From: Edaphochlamys debaryana
Taxonomy: Eukaryota > Chlorophyta > Chlorophyceae > Chlamydomonadales
DNA: 64,000 nt
Assembly: GCA_016858145.1 (NCBI GenBank)
Contig: JAEHOE010000009.1
Location: 992,001-1,056,000 of the forward strand
Direction: 5' to 3'
Below the pieces are notes generated by a model. It saw nothing but the letters and a program-made list of their open reading frames with translations. It did no database searches and was not told where the DNA came from. Of this stretch, positions 24,194 through 36,832 are shown piece after piece; the first letter of the stretch is position 1; each line of letters begins with the position of its first letter. Position numbers and translations under genes: made by a program.

Positions 24194-27100
24194 TCACGCC
24201 CCCTTGACAGCTGCCCGGACCCCACCCCTGCCCCCCGACAGTCCCCGTCCCCGCCCCCGACCCCGCCCCTGTCCCTGTCCCCGGCCCTTGGACGGCGCGG
24301 CGTCCGCGCGAGCCGCATCCCCGCTTGCCTTTACCCGGTCTGACAGCCGCTGCGGGGACCCCAGCGGCGCGAACAAGCCCCCCTCCATCGCCGCCCCGTT
24401 CACCCCTGGCCCCTGGCTTCCCTCGCCTGCGTGACCGTTGCCGTTGGCGGTTGCTGACGAGGCGCCGCCGCGGGATCGAGCGGGTCTAAAGGATCCTGCA
24501 GGCCCCAAGGGGGCCTTGGCCCCGGCCGCCATCCCGCCGACCACGCCCATGGCAACGGTCGGAGCCTGGGAGGACACGGGGGCAGCCTGGGAGGAGAGCA
24601 GCGGCGCGGCGGCGGCTGGGGCCTGCTTGGCCTTGACCGGCCCGCCCCGGCGCCGCTTCGCCGGCGGCAGCATCGAGCCCTCCTCCCCGCTCTCCACCCC
24701 GGCCCCGGCGGTGGCGTCGGCGGCATCGTCCTCGTCGGAGTTTCCCGCGCCGTTGGCCGCGGCCGGCGCAGCGGCGGCGGCCGTGACGGCACCCGAAGGC
24801 TGCGGCTGCGGCTGCGGCGGAAGCTGCGGCTGCGGCGGAAGCTGCGGCTGCGGCTGCGGCGGAGGCTGCAGGGGCTTGGCCTTGGGCGGCCTGCCCCGAG
24901 GGCGCTTCCCCGGGGCAGGCCCGGCCCCGGCGCCGGTCTCGATCTGCGTCCCCGCCTCGGGCTGTGTGCCGGTTGCGGAGGGAGAGGCGGCCCGACCTCC
25001 CTCCGGGAGCTCGGTGCCTACCGCCAACCGTTCCAGCGGCGGTTCGCTGCCGTCGACGAGACCCCCATGCCCCCCATCCTCTTGGTGTGGCGCCTCGGGT
25101 TCCGCTGCGTCCTGTCGTACGCTTGCCGCCGCCTCCGTTTCGGGCGCCGCCAGCGGCGGCCGCACGCGGCGGCGCTTGAGCGTCGGCTGGCCTGAGCGGC
25201 TGCCGCCAGCCCCCGCCGCTGGGACCGCCGCCGCCGCCAGGGGTGCGAGCGACGGCGATGCCGTGCCCGCCCTTACGCCCGCGCCGGCTGCAGGGCTGAG
25301 CACGGCCTCCGCCGTCGCAGGCTCTGCCGCCGCCGCCCCTGCTGCCACAGCCGCCGCCGCCGTCGAGTCAGGATCGCTGAGGTTCGGGCCGTCCAGCTCC
25401 GCCGCCTCCGCCGCCGCGTCCTCCACAGTGGGCGACAGCTGCTGTCGGAGGCGACTGCCGCTGCCGCGGCGCCGCCGCGTGCGCGTGCTGTGCTGCGCCG
25501 TGCTGTGCACCTGAGACGCGGGGCCGTGCGCCGCGGAGCCCGCCGGGTCCCTGCCGCTGGCGGCGGCGCCGTTGGAGCCGGCAGCGGCGGCTACCGCCGT
25601 GCCGCGGCGGGCCGACCTGCGGACGCCATCGCTGCCGCCGCCAGCGTCGGCGCCAGCGCCGCCGCCGCCGCCGCCGCCGGCTGTCGTGGTGGCGCCGCCC
25701 GGGACCATCACAGAGTCTGACGGGGCGGCGGCAGCGGCGCTGCGGCGGCGGACGGCGCGTGCGTTGGCGGAGACTTCTCCCAGGATGCCCAAGCCGTGGT
25801 CCTCGCTCGCCTCCAGGCTGGCGCCGTCGCCGTCGCCGTCGGCCACCGCCGCCGCCAGCGCGGCAGGCGACGCCATCGTTACCTGAGGCAGCGGCGGCGA
25901 CGGCGGCGCGGCGACGCCGCCGACCTGGGCGCTGCCGCTGCCGCCGGCGGCGCCGTCGGTACGCGTGGCGGCAGAGGGACCGGCCGCCGGGGCTGGGCTT
26001 GGAGCCGAGCCCGGGCCCGGGCTCAGCTGGTGCTGCTCGGCGGCCGCCTCAGGCGACGGCGGCTGCGTCACGTCGCCCGTGTCGCCTCCGCCAGAGGCCT
26101 CCGACGGCGGCTGGGTGACGTCATCGTCGTCGTCGCCAGCGTCCACGGCGGCGGCGGCCGCGCCAGCGGCGGCGGCAGCGGTGTCGGCGGCGGCGGGACC
26201 GTCAGCGGCGGCGGTCTGGGCAGCAGCGGTGCCGCTGGCGGCGGCCGCAACTCCGCCGCCGCCGCCGGAAGCGAGCGCGGCGACGCGGGGGCGGGGCGGC
26301 TGCAGCGTCCGCACGCCGCTGAGGCTCTGCGGCGGCGTGACGTAGGCGGCCGACGGCAGCGGCTCTCCCGCCGCCAGGGCGGCGGCGTAGGCTTCGGCTG
26401 TGGCGACTGGGTCAGCCACTGGCTCCTCCTCCCCCTCCCCCTCCCCCTCTTCGCTCGAGGTCGGCACCACGACCGTCACGCCGCTGCCGCTGCCGGATCG
26501 GCCGTCGGATCCGCCGGCTCCGGTCGAGCCGTCGGAGGCGCTGGATTCGCTGGATTCGCTGGATCCAGATTCCGAGCTGCTGGAGGGCTCGGAGCCGCTG
26601 CCGCTGGCAGCACCGCCGTCGCCGACGGCGGCAGCAGCGGCGGCGGCGGCCGTGCCGTCAGGTTCCGGAGCGGGCCCAGGCAACGAGCCCTCCGCAGCAC
26701 CCTCGCTGCCGCTCCCGCCACTGCTCTCGTCCCCGCTGGACTTGCTGCTGGCTTCAGAGCTGCTCTCGTCCTCAGAGCTTTCGTCTTCGGACGACGAGCT
26801 GCCACTGCCGCTCTCGCTTTCACTCTCGCTTTCGCTGCCGCTGCCGCCTGAGCTGTCGCCGGCGTCGGCGCCTGAAGGCCCGGCGGGCGCGGCGGCAGCG
26901 CCAGCAGGAGCTGCGGCGGCAGGTTCGGCCGCAGCGGCAGCGAGAGCAGCGTCGGCGGCGCCCTCGCTGTCACTGCCGCTGCCGCTGGTCTCCTCGCTGC
27001 TCTCATCACTGTCGCTCTCGCTTTCACTACCGCTGCTGCCGCTGTCGCCTCCAGCACTGGGGCTCTGGGCTGCGGCGGCGGCGGCGGCGGGTGGCGGCGC

Positions 27101-30100
27101 TAGTGCGAGCGGCGCAGCAGCCACGGCGTCCGGCGTCTCCGCGACCTCGCTCCCGCTGCCACTCTCCGAGTCACTGCTAGACTCACTCCCGCTATCGCTC
27201 CCGCTCTCGCTATCGCTCCAACCACTGCTGCTGGTGCCGCCACTGACGGCGGCGTCAGCAAGGACCAGCGCCAGCGCCAGCGGAGCCCCGGCGGCGGCGG
27301 CGGCGGCGGGCAGGGCAGGCTCGGGACCGGAACCGGGAGGAGGTGTGGCGGCGGTGGTGGCGGCGGCGGTGGGGCGCTGGCTTGCATGGGCCACGCTGGT
27401 GGCCGTCATGGGGCCATCGGCGCCAGGGGCCCTGTGACCAGCCTGGCCCTCAGCATCCTCCCCCGCCCCGGCCCCGCCCTCGCTGTCGCTCCTGCTCGCC
27501 TCTGAGCTACTGGACTCACTGCCGCTGCCGCTGCTGCTCTCGCTCCCGCTCTCGCTTTCACTGCCGCTGCTACTGCTCTCGCCGCCGCTGCTACTGCTCT
27601 CGCCGCCGCTGCTACTGCTCTCGCCGCCGCTGCTACTGCTCTCGCCGCCGCTGGACGCCACCGGGGCGGCCCCGTCGGCAGCAGCAGCGGCAGCAGCGGC
27701 GGCAGCGACAGCGGCGGGCGGAACGGCGGCAGTGTGTGCCTCAGCCTGCGGCTCGGAGCCCGACCCAGATCCAGATTCGGATTCGGATTCGGAGGACCCC
27801 GAGGAACTAGATGAAGAGCTGTCGCCTTCCGAGCTTGACTCGCGGCCATCCGGCCCTTGTTGCCCCATGGCCCTCGCTCCTTCCGACTCCGCCGCCGGCG
27901 GGAGCTGTGCAGCACCGTCCGCTGTGGCACCGACGGCGAATCCTCCGGCCTCGCCTGGCGCCGCTGCCTCTTCCGCCGCGCCATCACGCCCAGATCCTCC
28001 CTCAGATCCAGATCCAGATTCGCTGGAACTAGAATCCGTGGCGCTGCTGCCCGACGTGTACAGCGAGCTGATGGTCTGCCCGTAACTGCCGCTGGCGGCG
28101 GCGGCGGCGATAGCGGCGGCGGCGGGCGCCGCCGCTGGGGCAATGCCCTCCTCAGCCGCCAGCGTGGCTTGGGCGGCGGCTGCGACCGCAGCAACGTCCG
28201 AAGCCCGAGCCTGGTCCGCACCCCGGCCGCCGCCCTGCGCCTCCTCCTCCTCCTCCTGCTCCTCCTCCTCGCTGGTTGTCCAGGAGCTGTCGGGAAGGCT
28301 AGAGCCGCTCTCAGTGGTGCTGCTATCCTCCCAGTAGGCGCCGCCGCCGCCAGCGCCGCCGCCAGCACCGCCGCCGCCACCAGCGCCGCCGCCAGCGCCG
28401 TTTCCGCCAGCGGGGCTCCTGCTGGCGGCCGGCAGCGGCGCCGCGCCGCCAACCGATGCCTGCGGCGACAGCGGCGGCTGCAGGGGCGCCGCCGCCTCCG
28501 CCAGGCCCGCCTCGGCCGCCTCCGCCGCCTCTGCCGCCGCCCACGCCGCCGCGGCCCTGGCTGCCGCCGCCGTTGCGGCGGCGGCGCTAGCGCCGCCATC
28601 TCCGTCTAATCCCCCAAGCCCAGCTAGCGACTCAGAGAGCGCCTGGGCCTGGGCCTGGGCCTGGGCGGCCGCCAGTGCGGCTGCATAGGAGGCCGACCCG
28701 GCGCCCTCTTGGGGGGCATCGGCGGGCAGGGGCTCAGCCGGATCCGCTGGAGGTCTCTGCGGCAAAACCCACCGGGGGGGGGATGGGGAGCACCATGTGG
28801 TCAAGAAACCACGTGACGCGAGGCACACGGTTATGTCGTGCAGGGCGTGTACGACAGCACGAGACGGGGGTTTCAATGTACACACATGACCACATGACTC
28901 CCACGGCAACCACGGCACACAAAAAACCTGAATTGCGACAGCGAAGGAACGAGGAACTAAGCGCCGGCGCACCTTCGTCCTCGCTGTCGCTCTCACTACC
29001 GCTGCCGCTGCTGCTTCCCTCATCGCTGCTGCTCTCAGGCGCATCACGAGGAGGCAGCGGGGCGGCGGCGGCGGCGGCGGCAGGGGCAGCGGCAGCGGCA
29101 GCGGCCTGCTCGCCGCTGTCGCTGCTGCTCTCCTCTGAGCTACTAGACTCACTGCCGCTGCCGCTCTCACTCTCGCTATCGCTGTCGCTGCCGCTATCGC
29201 TTGTCGACTCGGCGGCCGCGGCGGCGGCGGCGGGCGCAACGGCAGGAGCTGCAGCGGCAGCGACTGCAGCGGCGGGGCCGGCGGCGGCGGCGCCGTCGCC
29301 TTCACTCTCACTGCTGCTGGTGGACTCACTCCCGCTCTCACTCTCACTGCCACTGCCGCTGCTGCTGCTGCTTCCGCCCTCATTACCTCTCGCCTGGGCA
29401 TTACGAGGAGGCCCGGCAGCGGGGGCGGCGGCGGCGGCGGCGGCGGCGGGAGCAGGAGCAGCAGCAGCGGCGGCCTCCTCCTCCTCACTGCTACTCTCGC
29501 TCTCACTCCCGCTGTCGCTGCCGCTCTCGCTCCCGCTGGTTTCCGAATCGCCGGAGCCCTCCACGCCGTCGGCCACACCCCCACCGGCGGCGGCCGCTGG
29601 AGGCGCCGCTGGCACCGCCGCCGCGGCGGCGCCAGAGCGCGCCGCCGCCGTCGCGGCGCCGTCGCCCTCATCGTCCGAGGAACTCCCGCTGGAGCCGCCA
29701 GTGCTGGAGCTGGTGCTCTGGCTGCCGCTGCCGCTGTCGCCGCTGGAGCTCGTGTCCCCGCTGCCCCTGCCGCTGCCGGTGGCGGCGGCGGGAGCGGCGG
29801 CGGCGGCGGCGGGAGCGGCGGTGGCGGCGGCGGGAGCGGCGGCGGCGGCGGCGGGAGCGGCGGCGGCGGCGGCAGGCGCTGACGCGCCCTTCTTGGCCGG
29901 GGCCGCGGCAGCGGCGGCGGCGGCTTTTAAGGGGGCGGGGGCGGCATCGGCGGCGCCCTTGCCCCCGGCAGCAGCGGCGGCAGTGCCAGCGGCGGCGGCG
30001 GCGCCTGGCTTCCCTGGCTTCGCCTTGCCGTCCCCAACGGCCCCGCCGTTGGCCACCGCACCAGGCTTGCCGGCGGCCTTGGCCTTGCCCTTGGCCGCAC

Positions 30101-33100
30101 CAGCGCCGCTGCCGGCCGCCACGGACGTGGGCGCGGCGGCGCCGCCGCTGCCGCCGGCCGCAGTGGCGGCGGCGCCAGAGGCGGTGCCGGCGGCGGCCGT
30201 GGCGGCGCCGCTGGAGGGCCCGCCGCCGGCGGCCTGCATCCTTGCCTGGCGGAAGGGCGCGTACCTGCAAGGATCGAGAGGCGGGGCACGTTCCCGGCGG
30301 GTGCTGCTGAGCGGCTGAGCGATACGTCTCAAGGCTTTCCCCGCCCACCCCCCGCCTCTCTAAGCGCTTCTTAGCGCATTGACTGCGACCTCTTCCCTCC
30401 CTCTGAAGGCACATGATGAGACCTCTTCCCTCCCCCCCTCCCTCGCTCAGGACAAAAGCAAAGCGCAAAGTCGGCCCAGAGGCGGCGGCGCCAAGCCAGT
30501 AACATGCACCCCCCCCCAAACCCCAACCCCAACCCCGCAGCCCGCACCAGGCCAGGGTGGACCGGGCGCTCCCCCAGAGCACCCCACCTCTGCGCCCCAC
30601 CTCACAGCCACCCCCTGCCCAGCCCTTCATCCCCCCACACACAACCACCCTCGTACACCCTCGTACCCCACACCCCCTACCCCAACCCCCCCACCTGGCC
30701 AGGGTGGAGCGTGCGCCCTCCTGCAGCGCCCGCGCCTGCGCTGTGAGCGCCTGGAAGCGGGCCGCCAGGGCGGGGGGCGCGGGCTCCGAGGCGGCGGCCA
30801 GGGCGGCGGCGCGGGGGTCGCCCCCGACCGGGGCCACGCAGGCAAGCCGGAAGGCCTGGGGGGGTGGGTGGGCGCAAGGGGGCGCAGAGGAGGGGAGCGC
30901 CGGCGACGAGTGCGTCTTTAATCCTCATGACAAGGCGAAATCTTGATGTCTGGCCCCGTTTCCGGTCTGTGTCCTGAACCGTTTACACCATGGCGTACCA
31001 TTCGCATTGACACAGACCCAGAAGCAAGCAGCCCCTGTCAGGGACTGTCAAGCCGCAGGCGCCCCTCCTCCCCTCCAACCCCCTCCCCGCCCCTCCTCCC
31101 AAGAGCCCCTCCACCCCCCCACCTGGAAGGCGTGGAAGGTCGCCCCCATGCCCCGCACCGCCGCCTCCATGTCGGCCGCCAGCTGCGGGTCCATGCCCGG
31201 GTGCAGGTTGCGCGCCGTGACCGCCAGGAAGGGATGCATGAACTCTGCGGCGGACGACGAACGGGCGAGCGAGGGAGTGAAAAACGGTTAGGTCAGTTGG
31301 ACGCCGCCAACCGCCAACCATCAACCATCAACCGCCCAACCGTCAAAACCGCCAAAACGGCTGTGACGCACGCACCGGTCATGGCGACGAGGCTGGGCAG
31401 GAGCTCCTCATAGAAAGCCTTGGCGGCTCTTAGGGACAGGCCGATGGGCGTATCAGCACTCTGGAGCGTGATTGGAAGTAACGTGGTGGCCAGGCGGAGG
31501 GTGGCGGCGGGGAGGCCGGGCACGCCCGGCGGCGGCGCGGCGGCGGCGCCGCTGGCGGTGAAGCCCGAGGGAGAGGGGCCGGAGGCGGCGGCGCCGCGGG
31601 CGGGGGTGGCGGCGGCGGGCTTGGCGGCGGCCGCGGGCTTGGTTGAGGGGCCAGCGCCGCCAGCGGAGGGTGCCGCGGGGCCTGCGGCGGCGGGGCCCGA
31701 GGCGCGGGCGGTGGCGCGAGGGGGGGCCTGCGAGGGTGCCGTGCACAGAGGGGCGGGGGAGCGGTGAGAGGGGGGCGGGTGGATGGCGCGTGAGGATGGA
31801 GGTGTGAGGCAAGGTTGTTTGGGGCTGCACCTCAACAAGAAAAGACAGCATATGAAGCAGTGCGCGCACTCTCGCGGTACCGTAGGGTGAGGAGGGACAT
31901 GTCAGGCAAGGTGGTGGGGGCTGCGCTGTGCTCTACACGACACTGCATCGCCGTTTACGATGCGCACCTGCAGCAACCCCGCGACGCTCGGCAGCGGCCC
32001 CAGCAGCGGTGCCGCCGAGGCGACCCCCGCGTTGCCCTCCGCCGCCAGCGACGTCCGGCCCGCCCTGGCCAGAAGCTTGGCGTCGGCCCGCAGCCGCTTC
32101 CACTCCGCCGTACGGCGCTCGTCCCGGAACAGATCGTCGTACAGCTGTACGAGCGCCGTACAGGCATGCACGACCGCGGCGGAGGGGTCCAGCAGGGCGG
32201 TGGGCTCTGCCTTCCGCTTGCGGCCGGCGGCAGCGGGGGCGGCTGCCAACTGGGATGTCTGGTGCGGCGCCCACGCTTGGACCTGGAAGAAACCACGGGA
32301 GAGCGTGCGCGCAGGTCAAGGTCAGGGCTAGCCGCGTCGGGTCCAGATGTGAAGAGCTTTCCGCTCTGATGAGCTCTCCTATCTGCAGAGCAGAGCGTCT
32401 CAACTGCACACCCCGACCCTCGTTGCGTCCTAAAACCCCGGCTCCCACCGTCAACACGTGGGGCCGGAGCGCCTCCGCCCAACCGCTGTCCTTCTCGTCC
32501 AGTACGACAGCCAGCGGCGGCGGCGGCGAGCCGAAGTGCGTGGCCTCGTCGCCGTCAGCGGCGGCGCCGTCGGGGCCGGCGGCGGGCGGCAGCAAGCTGA
32601 TAGGGCCAGGGGGGCGGCGGTGCTGGCGTCAGCGGCACATGACGGGGCTTACTTCCCTCGGGATGCGCTGAAACTTAATCAAGGCATTCGGCTAAGCAGT
32701 ATCAATCTTTCCCGCCAGCTCACCAGGGCAGCTGCCGTCCCTTGGATCCCGGCGCGGCAGCCTGCGCGGACCGGTCCGCGGCCAGCCCCCGCACGATCTG
32801 CGCACGGGAGGGCAGGAGAGCGGCGGCACAGCGCTTGATGCAAGGATCAGGTACCGGCGCTATCCTTTGCGGTGCATACGACAGGTTTCAAGGCAATCAC
32901 CATCGTACGTTGGATAACGCACGTGGCCCCCATAACCGGCCGTTTAGGTATGGGCTCGACAGGGCTCGCTGTGTCTCAGTGGCGACGAGGGCCTGAGGCT
33001 CCTCTCACCTACAAGCCGTCAGCACCCCCAGTGGCGCAAAGTACGCACCTGATCAGGGGCGAGCAGCTCGTGCTTTGGGTCCAGAGCCTGCCACAGCGCC

Positions 33101-36100
33101 AGCGCCACATCCGGCCTGCGAGTCTTCGTAAACCAGGGCACCAGATCGAAAGCCCGCGCCTGCGTCCCTCCCGACCCTGGCTTCAGGGGCGTCGGCGGCT
33201 GAGCAGCTGCGCTGCCTCCGCCGGCGGCGGCCGCTGACGTCGGCGGCGCCGCCGCGGCGGCGGGTTCCCCCCGGCGCGCCTTCTTGCCCTTGGGCGCGGC
33301 ATCGGCGGCCGGCGGCTCGGCCGCAGCGGCGGCGCCAGCGGCCGAGGGGCCGCCGGCGGCGGTAGGAGCTGCCGTCGGATCCAAATCCGAGTCGGCCTTG
33401 CCCGTCAGCAGGTTCCGGAGCTGCTTCCAGCCCGGCCGGATCCGGACGAGCAGGCTGGACTCCGGAACCGCCGGGTCCGGCCGCGTCAGCACGATCCAGC
33501 CGCCCGACGGCTCCTGGATCCGGATCACAGGGCGCTTGGCGGTGGATCCGTTGGCGAGCGTGCTCTTGGGCTGCCTGCAAGGGCGACGTTGTTGGCTTAG
33601 ACACGCATAAGTTGAGTACAAAGAAGGCCCCAGCACGCCTTGGGCCGTGGAAATAGAGGCTACCCAACACTACAAGCTAGGCACGAGCAGAAGCCCAAGC
33701 AGAAACGAAGCCATCCATCCCCTGTGCTGTCAAGCCTCCCTCAGGAACTACCACTCACTTAGCCTCGTACTGCACGCCTTCGTACGACACCGCCGTACAG
33801 TCCCGTACGAACTGACTCAGCAGATCCCGGTCGGCCGTCAGCTGCGCCTCGTGCGCCGCCGATGCCGCCAGGATTTCGCGGCGCGCCTCGTTCCTGTTCT
33901 CAGCGTCCTGCCACCGAAGCGGCTTAGTGCGCCCCGGGGTGCCGTTGTCCGCCGCCCCGGCAGATCCGGATCCAGATCCAGACTTGAGGCCCTTGATCTT
34001 CTCATCCTCAGCCTGGATGTGGGCCTGGAGCTTTGCCCTGGGTCCGGGAGGGGAAGGAGAGGACACGAGTCAGACCAGGTCCATATTCGCCACAGCCCAG
34101 CACACCCCACCCGGGCCCAACACGGGCCCCACCCGAGCCCAACACGGGCCCAACACGGAAACGACCCGCCCCCCTCCGTAAGTGGGGCTCAGCCCGAGCC
34201 CAACCCGGGCCCAAGCAGGCCCCACCCGGTCTTCTGTGCCATGACCAGCCCCGCCTCCAGCTGCTGAGCGCTGAAGGCCCGCACCAGGGGGCCGTCGTTC
34301 TGCGGTGGGGAGGCGTGGAGTCAAGCGGGGGCCACATACGGCGCTTCTCTCAGCCCACCCGCACCCCACCCCACACCGCCGTACCGCCCTCAAGACCTGC
34401 ACACCCTCCCCCGTAACAGCCGCCGGCCCTTCCACACCTCTAACTGTTAACCACCCCCCGCCACCCCCACCTCCACGTTCACGACCGCCGCCAGACTCCT
34501 ACCGACCACACCAAGCGCATACCCGCACCCCCCACTCCAAGCTCAAACACCACCCTCCACCCCTTAGCAATCACTAATCAGGGTCAGCCCACACATCCCC
34601 CACCACCCCCACCTCCAGGTTCACCACCACCGCCAGACGCCGTCCCCGCAGCGCCCGGTGCGCCGCCGCCGCCGCCCCCGGCCGCAGCAGGAAGCCCCAG
34701 AAGGCGCGGCGGGAGGGGCCCACGTCCGCGCCGTCGCCCTCGCCCTCACCCCCTGCGACAGGGGACAGGCGGGAGGGTGGGTCACGGTGCGTGAGCTGAC
34801 AGCACGACGAGAGCCGGTCACAGATTAAACCCGAGCGGAGAGTGCAGCACGCAGAATGGCGAGGCCGGGCAGTACAGGTAGGCGTGGAGGCCCCGGTCGA
34901 GTGCCCCAGGGTCCTCAAATCCCCTCTTGACCCCCACCATCCCAGCCTCACCCTTGGCCTCCTCCCCAGGCTTTGCGGGCAGAACCACGGGTGCGAGCAG
35001 CAGCTCCCACTCCACCGCTGGGCCCGCCTGGGCCCCGCCTCGGCCCGCCTGGGCCCCGCCCCGGCCCCGCCCTCGTCCGCGGCCACCCCGGCCCCCAGCC
35101 GCCGCCGCCTCGGCCGCAGGCCCGGGCGCGGCGAGGGGGATGCGCAGGGCGGTATTGGACGCCTGACAGGCCTGGTGGCATGCCATGAAGGCTGACGCGT
35201 CCCTGCAGGGACGGCGGACGGGGGTGGTCTGGGACGCAGGAGTGCATCCCTCCGTGGCGGTACAAGGGACACACAGCCCAGGCGAAGAGCGCTAAGGCGG
35301 AAAGCAGGTGCCCGGCAATGCGGTACTGCCCTTTTAGCCCAGGCCAACCCCAGCCCTTCAGCCCTCAGCCATGCTGCCCCCATAGCCAGGCCGCAGGGGT
35401 CCAGGGGCGGAGCCTCAAGGCTCCCGCCCGGTGTCTGGGCCCCCCATAGCTCCAAAGGCCAACCCACTTTGACGGGGCCTCCTTGCGCTCCACTTTGGCC
35501 TTCTTGCTCCGGGGCTTGGACGCGTCCGGGTCGGGGCCCGCAGCGGGTGGCAGCAGGCGCAGGTGCGGGCCCGAGCCTGCGGGCCGGGGGCAAGGGGGAG
35601 AGGGGCCGGGGGCGGCAGGACCGTCTCGGCGGGGCGATGGGCAGGCACCGGGCGCTCTCGACTGCATGAGCTAGGGGTGTCAGCACTGGGCGTGGCGGTC
35701 AGCACTGGGCGCTCGCATGAATGCGACAGGCCGGTAGGGGGTAGGGGCGGTAGGTAGAGCGCAGGTTACTACGGAGTGCAGGTTCGGGTCCTGGAGGCCA
35801 AGGAGGGGCTGAGCTCTGTTTTGAGACTTCGAGAAAATGCAGGTGTGATAGCTCCCGCTGCCGCCGGGCGCTGAGTCCGCCCAGGGAGCAGCCACGGCCA
35901 CGAGCAGCCTCCGGGGGGGGGCCTCCGGGGGTACGCGTGGGAAGGCCGGAGACCGCGGAGACCGCGGGGCCACCGGAGGACCGCGGTTACGCGCTCACCG
36001 TTACTGGCCAGGTGCAGCACCATCAGAGCCGGCAGGCCGCCCATGCTCCTACAGGGACGAGAAGCCGTGGAGGGCGTCGACACCAGAGGGAAACGCGATT

Positions 36101-36319
36101 GCGCGCCAACATGCGCATCCCCCTCCACTCGCACAAACTGGGGTATCTGAGGTGTCTATGAGCCTCATCTGTTGCACGAGTGCTATTCGTAGCCTCTCAC
36201 CACTCCGTGTCGACCATCAGCCGCGATGCAGAGACGACGCTCGCGTCCGTGCCGCTTGCCAGCTCCACGGGACAGGAGAACTCATCGTCCCCAGATATGA
36301 TGGTCACTTGTTGCGCCAT
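24194..36319 (-). CDS. Giant Ser/acidic-repeat nuclear protein with AT-hook
   Basis: Unrecognised protein, about 2870 aa, probably chromatin-associated. Exons: 36319-36201, 36048-35999, 35576-35468, 35202-34952, 34752-34613, 34299-34226, 34037-33759, 33574-33049, 32833-32724, 32596-32449, 32282-31968, 31724-31376, 31244-31123, 30855-30695, 30264-28973, 28756-24194. The first 14 exons close in phase. The N-terminal third has folded-looking segments (start MAQQVTIISGDDEF, a Lys-rich SKPRSKKAKVERK, a charged helix QAHIQAEDEKIKGL). The rest is Ala-rich with long runs of Ser-Gly-Glu/Asp, including four GGESSSS units near 27570-27650. Near the C-terminus KRPRGRPPKAKP (plus-strand 24880-24915) is a textbook AT-hook, followed by KRRRGGPVKAKQ and a GRGRGRGRG tail. 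The acidic Ser stretches look like CK2 substrates. The last junction (28973/28756) is off by phase; see findings. Confidence 0.65.
34469..34502 (-). repeat. Echo of an AT-hook gene exon 3' edge
   Basis: ACCTCCACGTTCACGACCGC and the CCGCCAGAC that follows resemble the exon edge at 34611-34645, offset 142 bp, inside the following intron. The copied donor (CACCTCC on the plus strand) is retained. Confidence 0.7.
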
Positions 36320-36832
36320 GCTTGCTGGTCAGCGCGCCCTCGCCGCCGCCGCAAGTCGCCACAGCACGCAGCGCGCGCGGCCTCCGGCGCGTCTATTTAT
36401 ACGCGTACATCTGTGGGAGTCAAGTGTACTCCTTCAAGCTTTTGCGACTGCACGGGAATTTCAGTCCACGGGGACGGGGGACAACGCGGGTGAACTCGCG
36501 GGGGATCGGAAGCGCTGCATGGGGTTTGCCACGTTTCCTTCCGGCGCCCCCCGCGCCACCCAGGCACAGATCGACTTCACGCGCCCCACCGCCTTCTTTG
36601 ATGTACATTCCACGAGACTGCGGGTGCCACATACATTGCTACATTTATTGCTGCTGCTAAGCGCATTAGTTCGAGCTGCCCTCTGTCACTTCCCGCCATT
36701 AACGTCCCTGACATTCCCGCTATTGACGCGAGCGGTCCCCAAAGGCAAGCCGCTGCGCACACTGAGGTATTGCTCATCGTAGGAGCCGAGGGCTTGTGAA
36801 CGCGCCAAGTTGGGTGCCCAACCAGACCGCCG
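36320..36832. promoter_or_regulatory. Divergent promoter region between AT-hook and LRR-like genes
   Basis: A 513-bp gap between two start codons on opposite strands. It has one clear TATA box towards the AT-hook gene. No clear core promoter is seen for the plus-strand gene. Confidence 0.5.
36394..36401 (-). promoter_or_regulatory. TATA box of the AT-hook gene
   Basis: TATAAATA on the minus strand, 75 bp upstream of the start codon at 36319. It is a near-consensus match and stands out in GC-rich DNA. Confidence 0.6.

Noticed and set aside
24438..30318. Long Ala/Leu/Ser-rich plus-strand open frames (345-547 aa)
   Set aside because: They are antisense to the Ser/Ala/Glu repeat exons of the minus-strand gene; GC-rich repetitive codons leave the opposite strand open.
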